Assembly: GCA_024639405.1 (NCBI GenBank) | Contig: JAHEIL010000013.1 | Span: 44,979 to 108,978 of the forward strand | Length of the DNA: 64,000 nucleotides | Reading direction: 5' to 3' | Source of the DNA: Crocinitomicaceae bacterium | Lineage (GTDB): Bacteria; Bacteroidota; Bacteroidia; Flavobacteriales_D; Crocinitomicaceae | Shown here: one piece after another, positions 28,701-37,363 of the stretch | How positions within the stretch are numbered: the first letter of the stretch is position 1 | Layout: the number at the start of each line of letters is the position of its first letter | Program-made: the position numbers and the translations under genes | The notes under the pieces: model-generated | What the model saw: the letters and a program-made list of their open reading frames with translations, nothing else | The model's database searches: none | Told to the model about the DNA's origin: nothing

Positions 28701-30917
28701 TCAAGTGGAAACAATGCACCGTTTATAGCTGAAGATAGTGTTGTATACTTTTGGCGAGTCGCGGTAGATGTCCCTACTAAATTATGGAAAGAAAGCTCAT
28801 TTCAATACATTCCTTCAAAAACAGGTTGGGGACAAGATCATTTTTATCAATTTAAAAACAATGGATTTTCTGGCATTCAATATGATCGAACAGATCGTAA
28901 AAAATACTTTGATCCTTTGACAAAAACACTTACCTGTGATGTGAAATATTCTGGAGGTGTTCCTGCTATTTATTACAATGAGTTTTCCATAGATGGTAAC
29001 CAACAAGAATACGGAATTTGCCAATATACACCTTCATTTTACGTTGCTGTAATTGACCCGTTCACCTTAAAATCATGGGGAACACGTTGGACAAATAATG
29101 CTACGAATCCTCCAACAGTATTTAATCCAAATCACTATTTTGGAAATGCAAATGACAATTCGAGTTGTAGAAATCGTGTAGAAAAGTATTTCATTTTCAG
29201 ACAAAATAGCGCCACTCAATTAGCAGCTTTTGAAGCAATGATGGATACTATTCCAACTGATTATTACATACTAGTTTATTCACCGATGACTACCTTGTAT
29301 GATCAAATTAATACCCTTGCGCCATCTGTCTTTTCTACGTTTCAAAATTTAGGATCAGATAGTATTGTTGCTGGACGACCGAACATGCCTATGGCCTTCT
29401 TTTGTAAAAAAGGAGACACATCTACTGTGATTGAGCTTTTTTCTCAAACAGTAGGTGAAGACATTCACTTGGAAGCTGATTTAACAGGCTATTCAAATAT
29501 TGGTCAAGAAGATGCACCTTTAATTGGGCCAGCATCAAGTTGGAATTCAATCTATTGGAAGCAAGATCCATTTGGTTCGGTGAATGCAGACACGACAAAT
29601 CTTAGCATTCGAATGTATGATGCAAATGGAGTGTATCAAACAAAAATCGATACACTTTTTACACCAAATGACTCCATTGTTACCTTATCTAATCTAATCG
29701 ATGCAAATCAATATCCATTTATCCAATTGAATGCTTTTTACAAAGATCCAGTTGGATTTACACCTGCACAAATTGATCGTTGGCACGTATTGTATACGCC
29801 ATTGCCTGAAGCAGCAATTGATGGAACAACTGCTTTTACATGGATTCCAAATAAAGACTCATTAGCAGAAGGAGAAGAAGTTAAATTTGCTGTTGACATT
29901 AAAAATATTTATTCCGTTCCAATGGATTCTTTGTTAGTCAATTATTGGGTAAAAGACAATCAACAACAGATTCATACTATTGCATATAGTCGCCAAGATT
30001 CATTATTAGTAGGAGAAACATTGCGTGATACTATTACATTTTCTACAACTGGTTTACAAGGCAACAATGTGCTTTGGGTAGAGGTTAATCCATATATCAA
30101 TGGTAGTTTAATTGAAACAGATCAACCAGAACAAAAGCATTTCAACAATTTGATGCAACTTCCTTTTTACGTTAATGGAGATGATCAAAACCCGATTTTG
30201 GATGTCACATTTGATGGGAAACACCTATTAAATAATGATATCGTTTCACCTTCTTCTGAAATATTGATTACTTTAAAAGACGACAATCCGTATTTAATTA
30301 TGAATGACATTTCTGACACCACACGTTTTGGAATCTATTTAACATCACCTTCTGGTGTTCAAAAAAGGATTCCTTTTATGGATGGAAATGGAACAACGAT
30401 TATGCAATGGATTCCAGCTGATGGTCAAACAAAACGCTTTAAAATCATCTATACTGGTAATTTTTTAGTAGATGGTAAATATACCTTATTTGTTCAAGGC
30501 TCTGATCGTTCTGGAAATTTATCGGGTGATTTAGAATACAAAATTTCATTTGAAGTTATTCGCGAATCAGCGATTACGTATATGATGAATTACCCCAATC
30601 CTTTTAGCACAAGTACTCGTTTTGTTTTCACTTTGACAGGTGACGAAGTTCCGGATGAAGTTAAAATTCAAATAATGACAGTAACTGGAAAAGTTATTCG
30701 AGAAATTACGGAGGATGAATTAGGTCCTATTTCAATAGGAAGAAATATTACGAGTTATGCTTGGGATGGAAAAGATGAATTTGGCGATCAATTAGCCAAT
30801 GGTGTGTATTTATATACTGTAAAAGCACAAATAAATGGCGAAGAAATCAAACACCGTGCAAGTGGTGGTGATGGCTATTTCAAAAAAGAATTTGGTAAAA
30901 TGTACTTGTTGCGTTAG
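25737..30917 (+). CDS. PorU2-like T9SS sortase candidate (C25 peptidase fold)
   Basis: This 1726-aa secreted protein opens with a signal peptide and a beta-rich N-terminal domain (YGNEWIQYNQKYYSFKI). A gingipain-like C25 peptidase domain follows, with His in FFGHAAPTT (about residue 663) and Cys in ITNSCYNG (about 695). Long Ig-like or beta repeats come next. The C-terminal FlgD-like domain begins YPNPFSTSTRFVF (about 1617) and ends with the sorting-type NGVYLYTVKAQINGEE. PorU cleaves and attaches T9SS cargo at the surface. The size and adjacency to a PorV-like gene fit the larger PorU2 class. Activity is inferred from the His/Cys dyad only. The 3' end overlaps the convergent gene by 4 bp. 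Confidence 0.85.
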   Translation: MKPTNLLFYLIIFFSNALSAQSYGNEWIQYNQKYYSFKIVTTGIHKLDYATLSNAGVPLTSFSSSNIQLFGREKEIPLYIEDGGDQSLDSGDYILFYAERNDAWLDATLYESTDAIGNPKYSLYNDTIQYFFTWNSSSSNLRFSEETSSNYSNFSPSDYILFEKSQFFSNYYNEGEKSSDASSSFFTSGEGWGLTPVNGASGYTWNFNNVFLDNIYQGNGSPNIRYNAVVVGASNAAANGTMNHHSRHTIGNSNFIIADSVFNGYKAIVVKKSFPSLTLPSNGLTNLKVSIVNDLGAVTDYQSINYWSLTYPRTPNLGALTSGSFNVSNGVNQSKSRIDLSNTAFNNPYFFVLGPSPKRIIPSQNGTQKILLIPNSITDTIQQVVFQEQNTFTSVSQIKPVNTSGFFTNYANLSLENAVLMIYHPQLKAASEAYALYRTSNAGGNHTVILANVNELYLQYGGGIDKHINGIRRFAHHIFSITTQKPKALFLMGKGIREASIAGITVSGPGTRTTPGVYNMSLIPSFGQPSSDNCITSNLPGTSKWTPLIPTGRISVSTNQELESYLEKIKQHDLNQDQTSVYNSSSKDWQKQILHFVGGSNAGQQQTFQGYMNGLKNTISSADFGGNVTTSAKTNDDPLSPAELTKITNRIQDGVSLITFFGHAAPTTSGFEINIDEPANWNNSTKYPIVITNSCYNGNIFQNSISKSEQFVSAENAGAIAYLGTVSLGISSTLYQFSNELYKQFSTVNYGGSLASQIRNVIQNIETPVPNLLAESTCTQMTLNGDPLLKLNWHTKPEIEITQESVSFSPSQLDLTVDSITINLELKNLGKSITDTFQIEVSRNFPSSSIDSIYSFFVPSLHYKHILSFKVPLEANIGVGINDFTIKVDLPSFISEQYDEIGNNQLTKTLFIDISGIEPVLPYEFAVVPDAAITLKASTINPIADFNTYRFEIDTIDFVGLPSPFHRYATVSGLGGVKEVLPSEWKLSSSGNNAPFIAEDSVVYFWRVAVDVPTKLWKESSFQYIPSKTGWGQDHFYQFKNNGFSGIQYDRTDRKKYFDPLTKTLTCDVKYSGGVPAIYYNEFSIDGNQQEYGICQYTPSFYVAVIDPFTLKSWGTRWTNNATNPPTVFNPNHYFGNANDNSSCRNRVEKYFIFRQNSATQLAAFEAMMDTIPTDYYILVYSPMTTLYDQINTLAPSVFSTFQNLGSDSIVAGRPNMPMAFFCKKGDTSTVIELFSQTVGEDIHLEADLTGYSNIGQEDAPLIGPASSWNSIYWKQDPFGSVNADTTNLSIRMYDANGVYQTKIDTLFTPNDSIVTLSNLIDANQYPFIQLNAFYKDPVGFTPAQIDRWHVLYTPLPEAAIDGTTAFTWIPNKDSLAEGEEVKFAVDIKNIYSVPMDSLLVNYWVKDNQQQIHTIAYSRQDSLLVGETLRDTITFSTTGLQGNNVLWVEVNPYINGSLIETDQPEQKHFNNLMQLPFYVNGDDQNPILDVTFDGKHLLNNDIVSPSSEILITLKDDNPYLIMNDISDTTRFGIYLTSPSGVQKRIPFMDGNGTTIMQWIPADGQTKRFKIIYTGNFLVDGKYTLFVQGSDRSGNLSGDLEYKISFEVIRESAITYMMNYPNPFSTSTRFVFTLTGDEVPDEVKIQIMTVTGKVIREITEDELGPISIGRNITSYAWDGKDEFGDQLANGVYLYTVKAQINGEEIKHRASGGDGYFKKEFGKMYLLR

Positions 30918-32146
30918 AAAAAACGGCAACTAAAAATAGCGGTGTCATCTACAAAAGAATTTGTTCCGCGCCATTCATCTAACTTAGAAAAGATCAAATT
31001 CGTCAAATCTTCCATTTTTAATGGGTAAAAAGCATTAACTGTTGATGCTAAACGTTCTACTGAAAATTGTTCGTTTGAATCGTTTTCTAATTCAACAACT
31101 CCATCGGTAAATAAAACTAAGGTTGTATTTGGTTGTAATATTTTTTTACCAACATCTATAAATGGTAATTCATCTAACATTCCCAATCCTATACAACCTT
31201 CACTTAAGTATTCAACTTTCTTACCTGTAGTAATAAAGGGATGGTTATGACCTGCATTTACATAAGTTAATTCCCTTGAAGTGGCGTTGTAATGTGCGAT
31301 AAAGAAGGTGATGAATTTTTCGCCTTTGGCATTGCGCATGACTTTTTTGTTCAATTCTTCCATCAAAAACTCCATGTCGAAACGCTGGTAATTAAACAAA
31401 GTTCTAATTGTTGCTTGAAAGTTTGCCATCAACATCGCTGCTCCAATTCCTTTTCCAGAGACATCGCCAATACAAATCGTGTACTCATCATCTCCTAAAG
31501 GAATAAAATCATAATAATCACCACCTACTTCGTGACGTGGCTTGTATTTTGCAGAGATGTCCATTCTTCGATTCGAAGGTAAATCTGAAGGGAATAGTAA
31601 TTTTTGCATTTCAGAAGCCACTTCCAATTCCTTTTTAATACGTTCTTGAATAATACTCAAACGCGTCATTCGTTGATTTTCAATCGCTACAACAATGATA
31701 TTGGTAAGTATCTGAATAAAATTAGTATTAGAATGCTCATCAATTAAATTGAATTGAGACTTAGGATTGGTAGTAAACAATAAAAATGCTAATGGCGTTC
31801 CTTTATGATAAACGGGAACAATCGTTTCAAATTCTTGCAATAATGAAGAATGGGATGAAGCAATTTCAGTAGATTCCTTGAATCGAATTAAATCGCGTTC
31901 AACATCAATTTCTTTGACTTTCCCTTTGATTCCACTTTTGCAAAAGATTTCCCAATCTTTTTGTTTTAAAAACAAGACAAAGCGTGGAAAGCCTAATTGC
32001 TCTTTCAATACATACATGTAAATTTTAATCAATTGATCAACCGGCAAATTATTGTTAATCGCCTTTGTGATTTCTAACAAAGAATTTAGTTTGAAATCCT
32101 TCTCAGCTAATTGATGTTCTAAATACTTTTGTTGCGTAGCAATCAT
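30914..32146 (-). CDS. SpoIIE/RsbU-type serine phosphatase with GAF-like sensor
   Basis: The 410-aa protein has a short N-terminal coiled coil, then a GAF-like region (residues 20-165). A PP2C-type SpoIIE phosphatase domain follows, with RHEVGGDYYDFIPLGDDEY, CIGDVSGKGIGAAMLMA, NAGHNHPFI and LVLFTDGVVE. The metal-binding aspartates of those motifs are intact, so it should be active. Such proteins dephosphorylate anti-sigma-factor antagonists in other bacteria. No partner-switch genes are nearby. Its ATG overlaps the lpxD stop (ATGA), implying a single operon. Confidence 0.9.
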   Translation of the reverse strand: MIATQQKYLEHQLAEKDFKLNSLLEITKAINNNLPVDQLIKIYMYVLKEQLGFPRFVLFLKQKDWEIFCKSGIKGKVKEIDVERDLIRFKESTEIASSHSSLLQEFETIVPVYHKGTPLAFLLFTTNPKSQFNLIDEHSNTNFIQILTNIIVVAIENQRMTRLSIIQERIKKELEVASEMQKLLFPSDLPSNRRMDISAKYKPRHEVGGDYYDFIPLGDDEYTICIGDVSGKGIGAAMLMANFQATIRTLFNYQRFDMEFLMEELNKKVMRNAKGEKFITFFIAHYNATSRELTYVNAGHNHPFITTGKKVEYLSEGCIGLGMLDELPFIDVGKKILQPNTTLVLFTDGVVELENDSNEQFSVERLASTVNAFYPLKMEDLTNLIFSKLDEWRGTNSFVDDTAIFSCRFF

Positions 32147-33072
32147 TTCAATTTTTCCAATAATTTAGGCAATTGACGTAATGCAGCCATTTCTCTGAAT
32201 TTTTCTTTTACCTCAGAACAAGGACTGCCAAAATAAGTTTTTCCACCTTCTAAACTCTTAGCAATGCCTGATTGCGCCAAAACTGTAGCACCTTCTCCAA
32301 TTGTAATATCACTTGCACATCCAACTTGACCCCATAAGGTTACATTGTTTTCAACGCGTACACATCCTGCTAAACCAACATTTGCAGCCAATAAACAATT
32401 TTCTCCCAAAACAGTGTCGTGACCGATGTGAACTTGGTTGTCTAATTTAGAACCAATTCCAATTGTAGTCATTCCAGTTACACCAGCATCAATGGTACAA
32501 GACGCGCCGATTTCAACATTTTTCTTTAGTAAAACTCCCCCGCATGTATGCATTCGATCATAACCAGTAGGTTTTTTCTTGTAATAAAATGCAGCATGAC
32601 CAATAACAGAATTAGGACCAATAATTACATTGTCTTCAATGATTGTTCCGTTCATAATAGATGCTCCTGGATAGATAATTACGTTTTTACCAATCTTAAC
32701 TTGATTTCCGATAAATACATTTGGATAAATTATGGCACTTTCTTCAATTTCACTGTCAATTCCAATTGGTTCTTTTTGAGGAACAAAAGGTGAGAAATGG
32801 CGCGTCAACCGATTGAAATCATCAAAAGGTGTGGCTGAAATAATTAGCGCTTTCCCTTCTGGGCATTCCACTTCTTGATCTATTAAGATGGTTGTTGCGG
32901 CACTTTTCAATGCTTTTTCATAATATTTCGGATGATCGACAAAAACTAAATCACCTGAAACTACCATGTGAATTTCATTGATACCTGTAACAATATGTGC
33001 AGGATCTCCTACAGTTTTACCATTAATGATTGTTGCAATTTCTTCAAGTGTATAGGGCTTCTGTAATTTCAT
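32143..33072 (-). CDS. lpxD: UDP-3-O-acylglucosamine N-acyltransferase, LpxD type
   Basis: The 309-aa protein has an N-terminal uridine-binding LpxD domain (residues 1-100, with SGDLVFVDHPKYYEKAL). A left-handed beta helix of hexapeptide repeats follows (ESAIIYPNVFIGNQVKIG and on). The His expected to be catalytic sits in VHIGHDTVLGENCL (about residue 222). It transfers a 3-hydroxyacyl chain in lipid A synthesis. Bacteroidota often carry two LpxD paralogues, and pairing with a phosphatase rather than lpxC or fabZ suggests this may be the accessory copy. Confidence 0.85.
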   Translation of the reverse strand: MKLQKPYTLEEIATIINGKTVGDPAHIVTGINEIHMVVSGDLVFVDHPKYYEKALKSAATTILIDQEVECPEGKALIISATPFDDFNRLTRHFSPFVPQKEPIGIDSEIEESAIIYPNVFIGNQVKIGKNVIIYPGASIMNGTIIEDNVIIGPNSVIGHAAFYYKKKPTGYDRMHTCGGVLLKKNVEIGASCTIDAGVTGMTTIGIGSKLDNQVHIGHDTVLGENCLLAANVGLAGCVRVENNVTLWGQVGCASDITIGEGATVLAQSGIAKSLEGGKTYFGSPCSEVKEKFREMAALRQLPKLLEKLK

Positions 33073-33215
33073 CGTTCATATTTTCTATAAAATTACATTA
33101 GATCTTTTCTGTAAAAACACATTATCCACATAATTTTCATCGGTAAAATGTTAATAGTAACTAAAAATGAACGTTTCTATCACTTAGCTGTATTAAGAAA
33201 GAAAATTATATTATT

Positions 33216-33803
33216 ATGAAAAATAAAATTCTAATAGCCCTAACTTGCATTGGGATCAGCAGTCTTGCAATGAGTCAAACAAAACGCATTGCTTTCAAAA
33301 GCCACAGTGGAAATTCAGAACACTTTAAACAAGCTTTATCAGCTGCACTTTTTGAAAATGAAGGTTCAAATTTTGGAATTGCACCGCAACGCTATGTCAC
33401 AGAAGCACATTTAGATACCGTTATCTTCATCAACGACACGACAGTTGAATTGGTAACGAGTCATCATTCACATTTTGAAGATGATTTTAGAAATACTTCT
33501 CATCCAAACCTATGGAAACCTGGGCATGAAACCGTTGTAAACCATCCTGTATTTAATTCCGACAAAACAATTGAGGAAATGAAGGAAATTGTACAAAAAA
33601 CCTATCATTTTAAAAATGACATTTCAAAAGTTGTATTTATTGGAGAGCCGAAAGCTTTGAGAAAAAATATAAAAAGAAAACCAAAAAATACATTGAAAAA
33701 TGGATTTATAAATAGCGGAAACCCTTTTTTCTTATTTCTTTTTGGCGCTGGAATGATCAGTATTATTTCTTTCGTTTTCAAACCATTTGCGATTAAAAAA
33801 TGA
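33216..33803 (+). CDS. Secreted protein with C-terminal membrane segment, unknown
   Basis: The 195-aa protein starts with a signal peptide (MKNKILIALTCIGISSLAMS). Its middle is rich in His and Asp (VTSHHSHFEDDFRNTSH, PGHETVVNH), which could bind a metal. Near the end is one hydrophobic helix (FFLFLFGAGMISIISFVF) before a short basic tail. That is a type I membrane topology with most of the protein in the periplasm. I recognise no family. It overlaps the next gene by 4 bp (ATGA), so the two are translationally coupled. Confidence 0.7.
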   Translation: MKNKILIALTCIGISSLAMSQTKRIAFKSHSGNSEHFKQALSAALFENEGSNFGIAPQRYVTEAHLDTVIFINDTTVELVTSHHSHFEDDFRNTSHPNLWKPGHETVVNHPVFNSDKTIEEMKEIVQKTYHFKNDISKVVFIGEPKALRKNIKRKPKNTLKNGFINSGNPFFLFLFGAGMISIISFVFKPFAIKK

Positions 33804-34969
33804 ACCCTCTAAAGAAAATTACTAAATATTTTCTTGCACTATTTATACTGAATGGAATACTTTTTATTCCATTCAGTTTTTCATTTAGTGCTTTTCAATT
33901 AAAGATTTGTCAATTCATTTTTTTACCCATTACAGAAAAGATAACCCACTACTTTACGAATAATTTTCTATTGACCGATTTTTCATCTGATTCGTTAGCC
34001 ATGTATCTACTCATTTTGATTTTGGTTATCGTTAGTTTGTTGTTTTCTCTTTTTCTTTATTACATTGAAAAAAGGAAAGGTTATAATTTAAACTTAGAAA
34101 ACAAAATTCGCCCAATTATTCGCTATTACTTAGCATTAATACTATTGATTTATGGTTTTAGTAAAGTATTTAAAGCACAATTTTATTTACCTGAACCCAA
34201 TTTATTATTCACCCCTCTAGGAAATTTAGATAAAGACATTTTATTTTGGTCAACCATTGGAAGTTCTCGCTCCTACTCTATTTTTTTAGGGATTATCGAA
34301 ATTATTCCAGCACTATTGTTACTTTTTAGAAAAACCTCTTTTATCGGGAGTTTAATGGCTACTGGTGTTCTTTTACATGTTGTTGCAATCAATTTCTCTT
34401 ATTCTATTTCTGTGAAAATCTTCTCACTTTTCTTATTGTTTATAGCGGTTTTTCTAGTCGCTCGTACGATAAAAAACACTTGGAAAGTATTTCAAACTGG
34501 TGATTTTTCAACTTCGCTTTTCTATGAGCCAGCTTTTTCGTTTAAAATTCCTTTTTATCCGTTGGTGAAAACGTTACTCATTTTAATGATTTTTAGTGAA
34601 GCGCTTGCGCCTGCTTTTAAAACAGGGAACTTTAATGATGATTTGCAGGCTAGACCAATTTATCATGGCGCATATGCTGTTCAAGATAATCTATTGAAAA
34701 TAAAACGATTTTTTATTCACCGAGATGGTTACCTCATCTTTCAGAATGAGGATGATACATTTACAGATTATAAATTTCACTTATTGGAAAACGGAGTGTT
34801 TTTATTGAAGGATTACCAGCATCGGCAACAAGAAGGAAGATTGAAATGGAATCCAGAATCACGGAGATTGGAATTGAGTCTAAATTCAATTAAAATTATT
34901 GGTAAACAGATTGAATTAGATCATATGCCGTTATTGAAATCACAGTTTTCGTGGACAGTAGATCAATGA
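33800..34969 (+). CDS. DoxX-like multi-pass membrane protein
   Basis: The 389-aa protein has about eight hydrophobic segments in its first 270 residues. The stretch LALILLIYGFSKVFKAQF through LGNLDKDILFWSTIGSS and IFLGIIEIIPALLLLFRKTSFIGSLMA resembles the DoxX/DoxD-like fold: a Tyr-Gly-Phe helix, a loop, then a helix with Glu. The last 120 residues are soluble and beta-rich (FFIHRDGYLIFQNEDDTFTDYKF). The function is unknown; DoxX-like proteins are linked to redox and sulfur metabolism in other bacteria. It is coupled to the His-rich secreted protein upstream. Confidence 0.7.
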   Translation: MNPLKKITKYFLALFILNGILFIPFSFSFSAFQLKICQFIFLPITEKITHYFTNNFLLTDFSSDSLAMYLLILILVIVSLLFSLFLYYIEKRKGYNLNLENKIRPIIRYYLALILLIYGFSKVFKAQFYLPEPNLLFTPLGNLDKDILFWSTIGSSRSYSIFLGIIEIIPALLLLFRKTSFIGSLMATGVLLHVVAINFSYSISVKIFSLFLLFIAVFLVARTIKNTWKVFQTGDFSTSLFYEPAFSFKIPFYPLVKTLLILMIFSEALAPAFKTGNFNDDLQARPIYHGAYAVQDNLLKIKRFFIHRDGYLIFQNEDDTFTDYKFHLLENGVFLLKDYQHRQQEGRLKWNPESRRLELSLNSIKIIGKQIELDHMPLLKSQFSWTVDQ

Positions 34970-34991
34970 ATTTAAGCTTTAGGAATGTAAA

Positions 34992-35016
34992 TTTACAACA
35001 TTGCAATATTGTAAAG
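34992..35016. promoter_or_regulatory. Palindromic site, ArsR-type operator-like, copy A
   Basis: TTTACAACA is followed by TTGCAATATTGTAA and AG. This is one base different from the sites at 35075, 48620 and 48677. It lies between convergent gene ends rather than at an obvious promoter. Confidence 0.6.
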
Positions 35017-35074
35017 AACACAGTCTCTACTTGAGATTCAGAATGCTTTTAAAATAAATAGTTGAATAAAACTC

Positions 35075-35099
35075 TTTACAACATTACAATATTGTAAAG
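35075..35099. promoter_or_regulatory. Palindromic site, ArsR-type operator-like, copy B
   Basis: TTTACAACA followed by the perfect 14-bp palindrome TTACAATATTGTAA, then AGAAA. Identical to both sites beside the ArsR gene at 48 kb, and in the same orientation. It lies 83 bp from copy A. Confidence 0.65.
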
Positions 35100-35118
35100 A
35101 AATAACACAATAATAAAA

Positions 35119-37212
35119 TCAGAAATTCAAACAAACTTCAATTGCTTTTCTCGTTTTTTCCGCATTAGTCAACAATGCTGCTTCCAAAGTTGAATTCAAA
35201 GGAATAGCAGGCGTGTCAACTGAACCAACAATCGATATTGGTGCGTCTAATGCTTTAAAATTATCGCGTTGTAAGCGTCCCGCTAAACCTAATGTAAAGT
35301 TTGATTCTGTCGATTCTTCTGTTACTAAAACCACTTTTCCATGTCGTTGAACTGCTGCATTCATTGCGTCATGATCCAACGGATTCAACGTTCTTAAATC
35401 AATGATTTCAACTTTTCCCTCGAATGATTTTGCTGCTTCTAAAGCCCAATAAACTCCACGTCCGTATGTGATGACAACACATGAAGTTCCTTTTTCAATT
35501 GCTTCCGCTGCTGCATCTTGAACGATTCTCGCTTTACCAAAAGGAATGCAATATTCTTCATCTGGCTCTATTGACATTGCTCCTTCTGTTCCTGGTATTT
35601 TTGACCAATACAAGCCTTTATGCTCCAACATAACAACTGGATTCGGATCATAAAAAGCAGCTTTCATCAATCCTTTCAAATCTGCTCCATTGGAAGGGTA
35701 AGCCACTTTAATTCCTCTAATATTCGTCAAAACAGATTCCACACTTGAAGAATGGTAAGGGCCACCAGAACCATATGCACCAATTGGCACACGAATGATA
35801 CAACTAACAGGCCATTTACCATTTGAAAGGTAATTTGAACGCGATACTTCCGTAAATAATTGATTCAGTCCTGGCCAAATATAATCTGCAAATTGAACCT
35901 CAACAATTGGTTTTAAACCAACTGCTGACATTCCAACAGTTGAACCTATAATGAATGCTTCTTGAATAGGCGTATTAAAAACACGGTTATCTCCAAAAGT
36001 TTGTGCTAAGGTCGCTGCTTCTCTAAACACACCACCTAAGCGCCCTCCAACATCTTGTCCATACAACAATGCTTCTGGATGTTGTTCCATGATTTCACGC
36101 ACAGCAAACAAGGCGGAGTCAACCATCACCGTTTTTTTCTTGCCAGCAGGCTCGCGAATTCCTTTTTCTTCTGTAATTGGAGTTGGTGCAAAGATATGAT
36201 CTGTAACAGAAGCTGGATCAGGATCTTCAGCATTTAATGCTTTATCATAATCACTGTCTACTAATTTTGTAGCAGTAGCGATTGCGTTAATGATATCTGA
36301 TTCATCTAATCCGTTTTCACGCAACGTGTTTTTAAATTTTGGAAAAGGATCGTTCAATGCGGCCTCTTCTAAATCATCTCGGTACCATTCTTTACGAACG
36401 CCTGATGTATGGTGTCCAAGCAAAGGAACTTTCGCATGAATAATGAAAGGTCTACGTTCGCTTCGAACAGTTGCAAATACTTCTTGTACCGTTTCGTAGG
36501 ATGTGACAAAATCAGAACCATCAATCGTTCTTACTTCAATTCCATTAAACCCTTGTGCATAATAACTCATGTCTTGAGCGCGAGTTTCTGCTGCATTTGC
36601 AGAAATATCCCAGCCATTATCTTGTACTAAAAAAACAATTGGAAACTGTTTCAACGCAGCCATTTGCAAGGCTTCAGAAACTTCCCCTTCCGTACAAGAA
36701 GCATCGCCTAAGGAACAAACTACAACTGGATTCTCTCCCTTATAATCGATTGCTAATCCTTGTTTTTCTTTGTATTGAATTCCCATTGCAATTCCAGTCG
36801 TAGGAATCGCTTGCATACCCGTTGCAGAAGATTGATGTGGAATTTTTGGCATGTCTTCTCGATTCAAAGATGGATGACAATAATACGTTCTACCACCGGA
36901 AAAAGGATCTTCTTTTTTAGCAAAAACTTGCAACATCAATTCATAAGGTTGCATTCCAATACCTAACAAAATACTATCATCACGGTAATACGGCGAAACC
37001 CAATCTTGAGGTTTTAGTTGCATTCCAACAGCCAATTGAATAGCTTCATGACCACGGGAAGTTGCATGCACGTATTTTGCAGTTACTTCTTTATTTGCTT
37101 CGTATTTTTCTGATAATGCTTTTGCCGTAGCCATTTTTTCAAAGGCTATTAAAAGTATGTCTTTTGATATGCGGGTATTCCCTTTTGCAGCGGAGTCTTT
37201 TTCCTTTGCCAT
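35119..37212 (-). CDS. 2-oxoacid dehydrogenase E1, fused alpha and beta subunits
   Basis: The 697-aa protein joins an E1 alpha half (residues 20-340) to an E1 beta half (360-697). The alpha half has RGHEAIQLAVGMQL, the thiamine diphosphate motif GDASCTEGEVSEAL...VQDNGW, and the phosphorylation-loop-like GHHTSGVRKEWYRD. The beta half has LLYGQDVGGRLGGVF, QEAFIIGSTVGMSAVG, and EVQFADYIWPG. The closest functional class is branched-chain 2-oxoacid dehydrogenase E1. E2 and E3 are not nearby. TATATTTG 20 bp upstream supplies a promoter. Confidence 0.88.
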   Translation of the reverse strand: MAKEKDSAAKGNTRISKDILLIAFEKMATAKALSEKYEANKEVTAKYVHATSRGHEAIQLAVGMQLKPQDWVSPYYRDDSILLGIGMQPYELMLQVFAKKEDPFSGGRTYYCHPSLNREDMPKIPHQSSATGMQAIPTTGIAMGIQYKEKQGLAIDYKGENPVVVCSLGDASCTEGEVSEALQMAALKQFPIVFLVQDNGWDISANAAETRAQDMSYYAQGFNGIEVRTIDGSDFVTSYETVQEVFATVRSERRPFIIHAKVPLLGHHTSGVRKEWYRDDLEEAALNDPFPKFKNTLRENGLDESDIINAIATATKLVDSDYDKALNAEDPDPASVTDHIFAPTPITEEKGIREPAGKKKTVMVDSALFAVREIMEQHPEALLYGQDVGGRLGGVFREAATLAQTFGDNRVFNTPIQEAFIIGSTVGMSAVGLKPIVEVQFADYIWPGLNQLFTEVSRSNYLSNGKWPVSCIIRVPIGAYGSGGPYHSSSVESVLTNIRGIKVAYPSNGADLKGLMKAAFYDPNPVVMLEHKGLYWSKIPGTEGAMSIEPDEEYCIPFGKARIVQDAAAEAIEKGTSCVVITYGRGVYWALEAAKSFEGKVEIIDLRTLNPLDHDAMNAAVQRHGKVVLVTEESTESNFTLGLAGRLQRDNFKALDAPISIVGSVDTPAIPLNSTLEAALLTNAEKTRKAIEVCLNF

Positions 37213-37231
37213 TGTCTGATTTTTAGTGCGC

Positions 37232-37239
37232 CAAATATA
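37232..37239 (-). promoter_or_regulatory. Putative -7 element of E1 gene
   Basis: Reads TATATTTG on the minus strand, an exact TAnnTTTG match 20 bp before the ATG at 37212. Confidence 0.5.
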
Positions 37240-37273
37240 CGGATTTTTTTAGGTGAAGGCATTTTAATTACAT

Positions 37274-37305
37274 AAAATAAGGGATGCTTTCACATCCCTT
37301 ATTTT
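37274..37305. terminator. Terminator between T9SS cargo gene and E1 gene
   Basis: AAAATAAGGGATG and CATCCCTTATTTT form a 13-bp stem around CTTTCA. The position fits the end of the 37364-37936 transcript on the minus strand. Confidence 0.8.
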
Positions 37306-37363
37306 AAGCTTATCTATATTAAAATCATAATTTGATTAATTCTATCGTTACTTTTTATCAATC

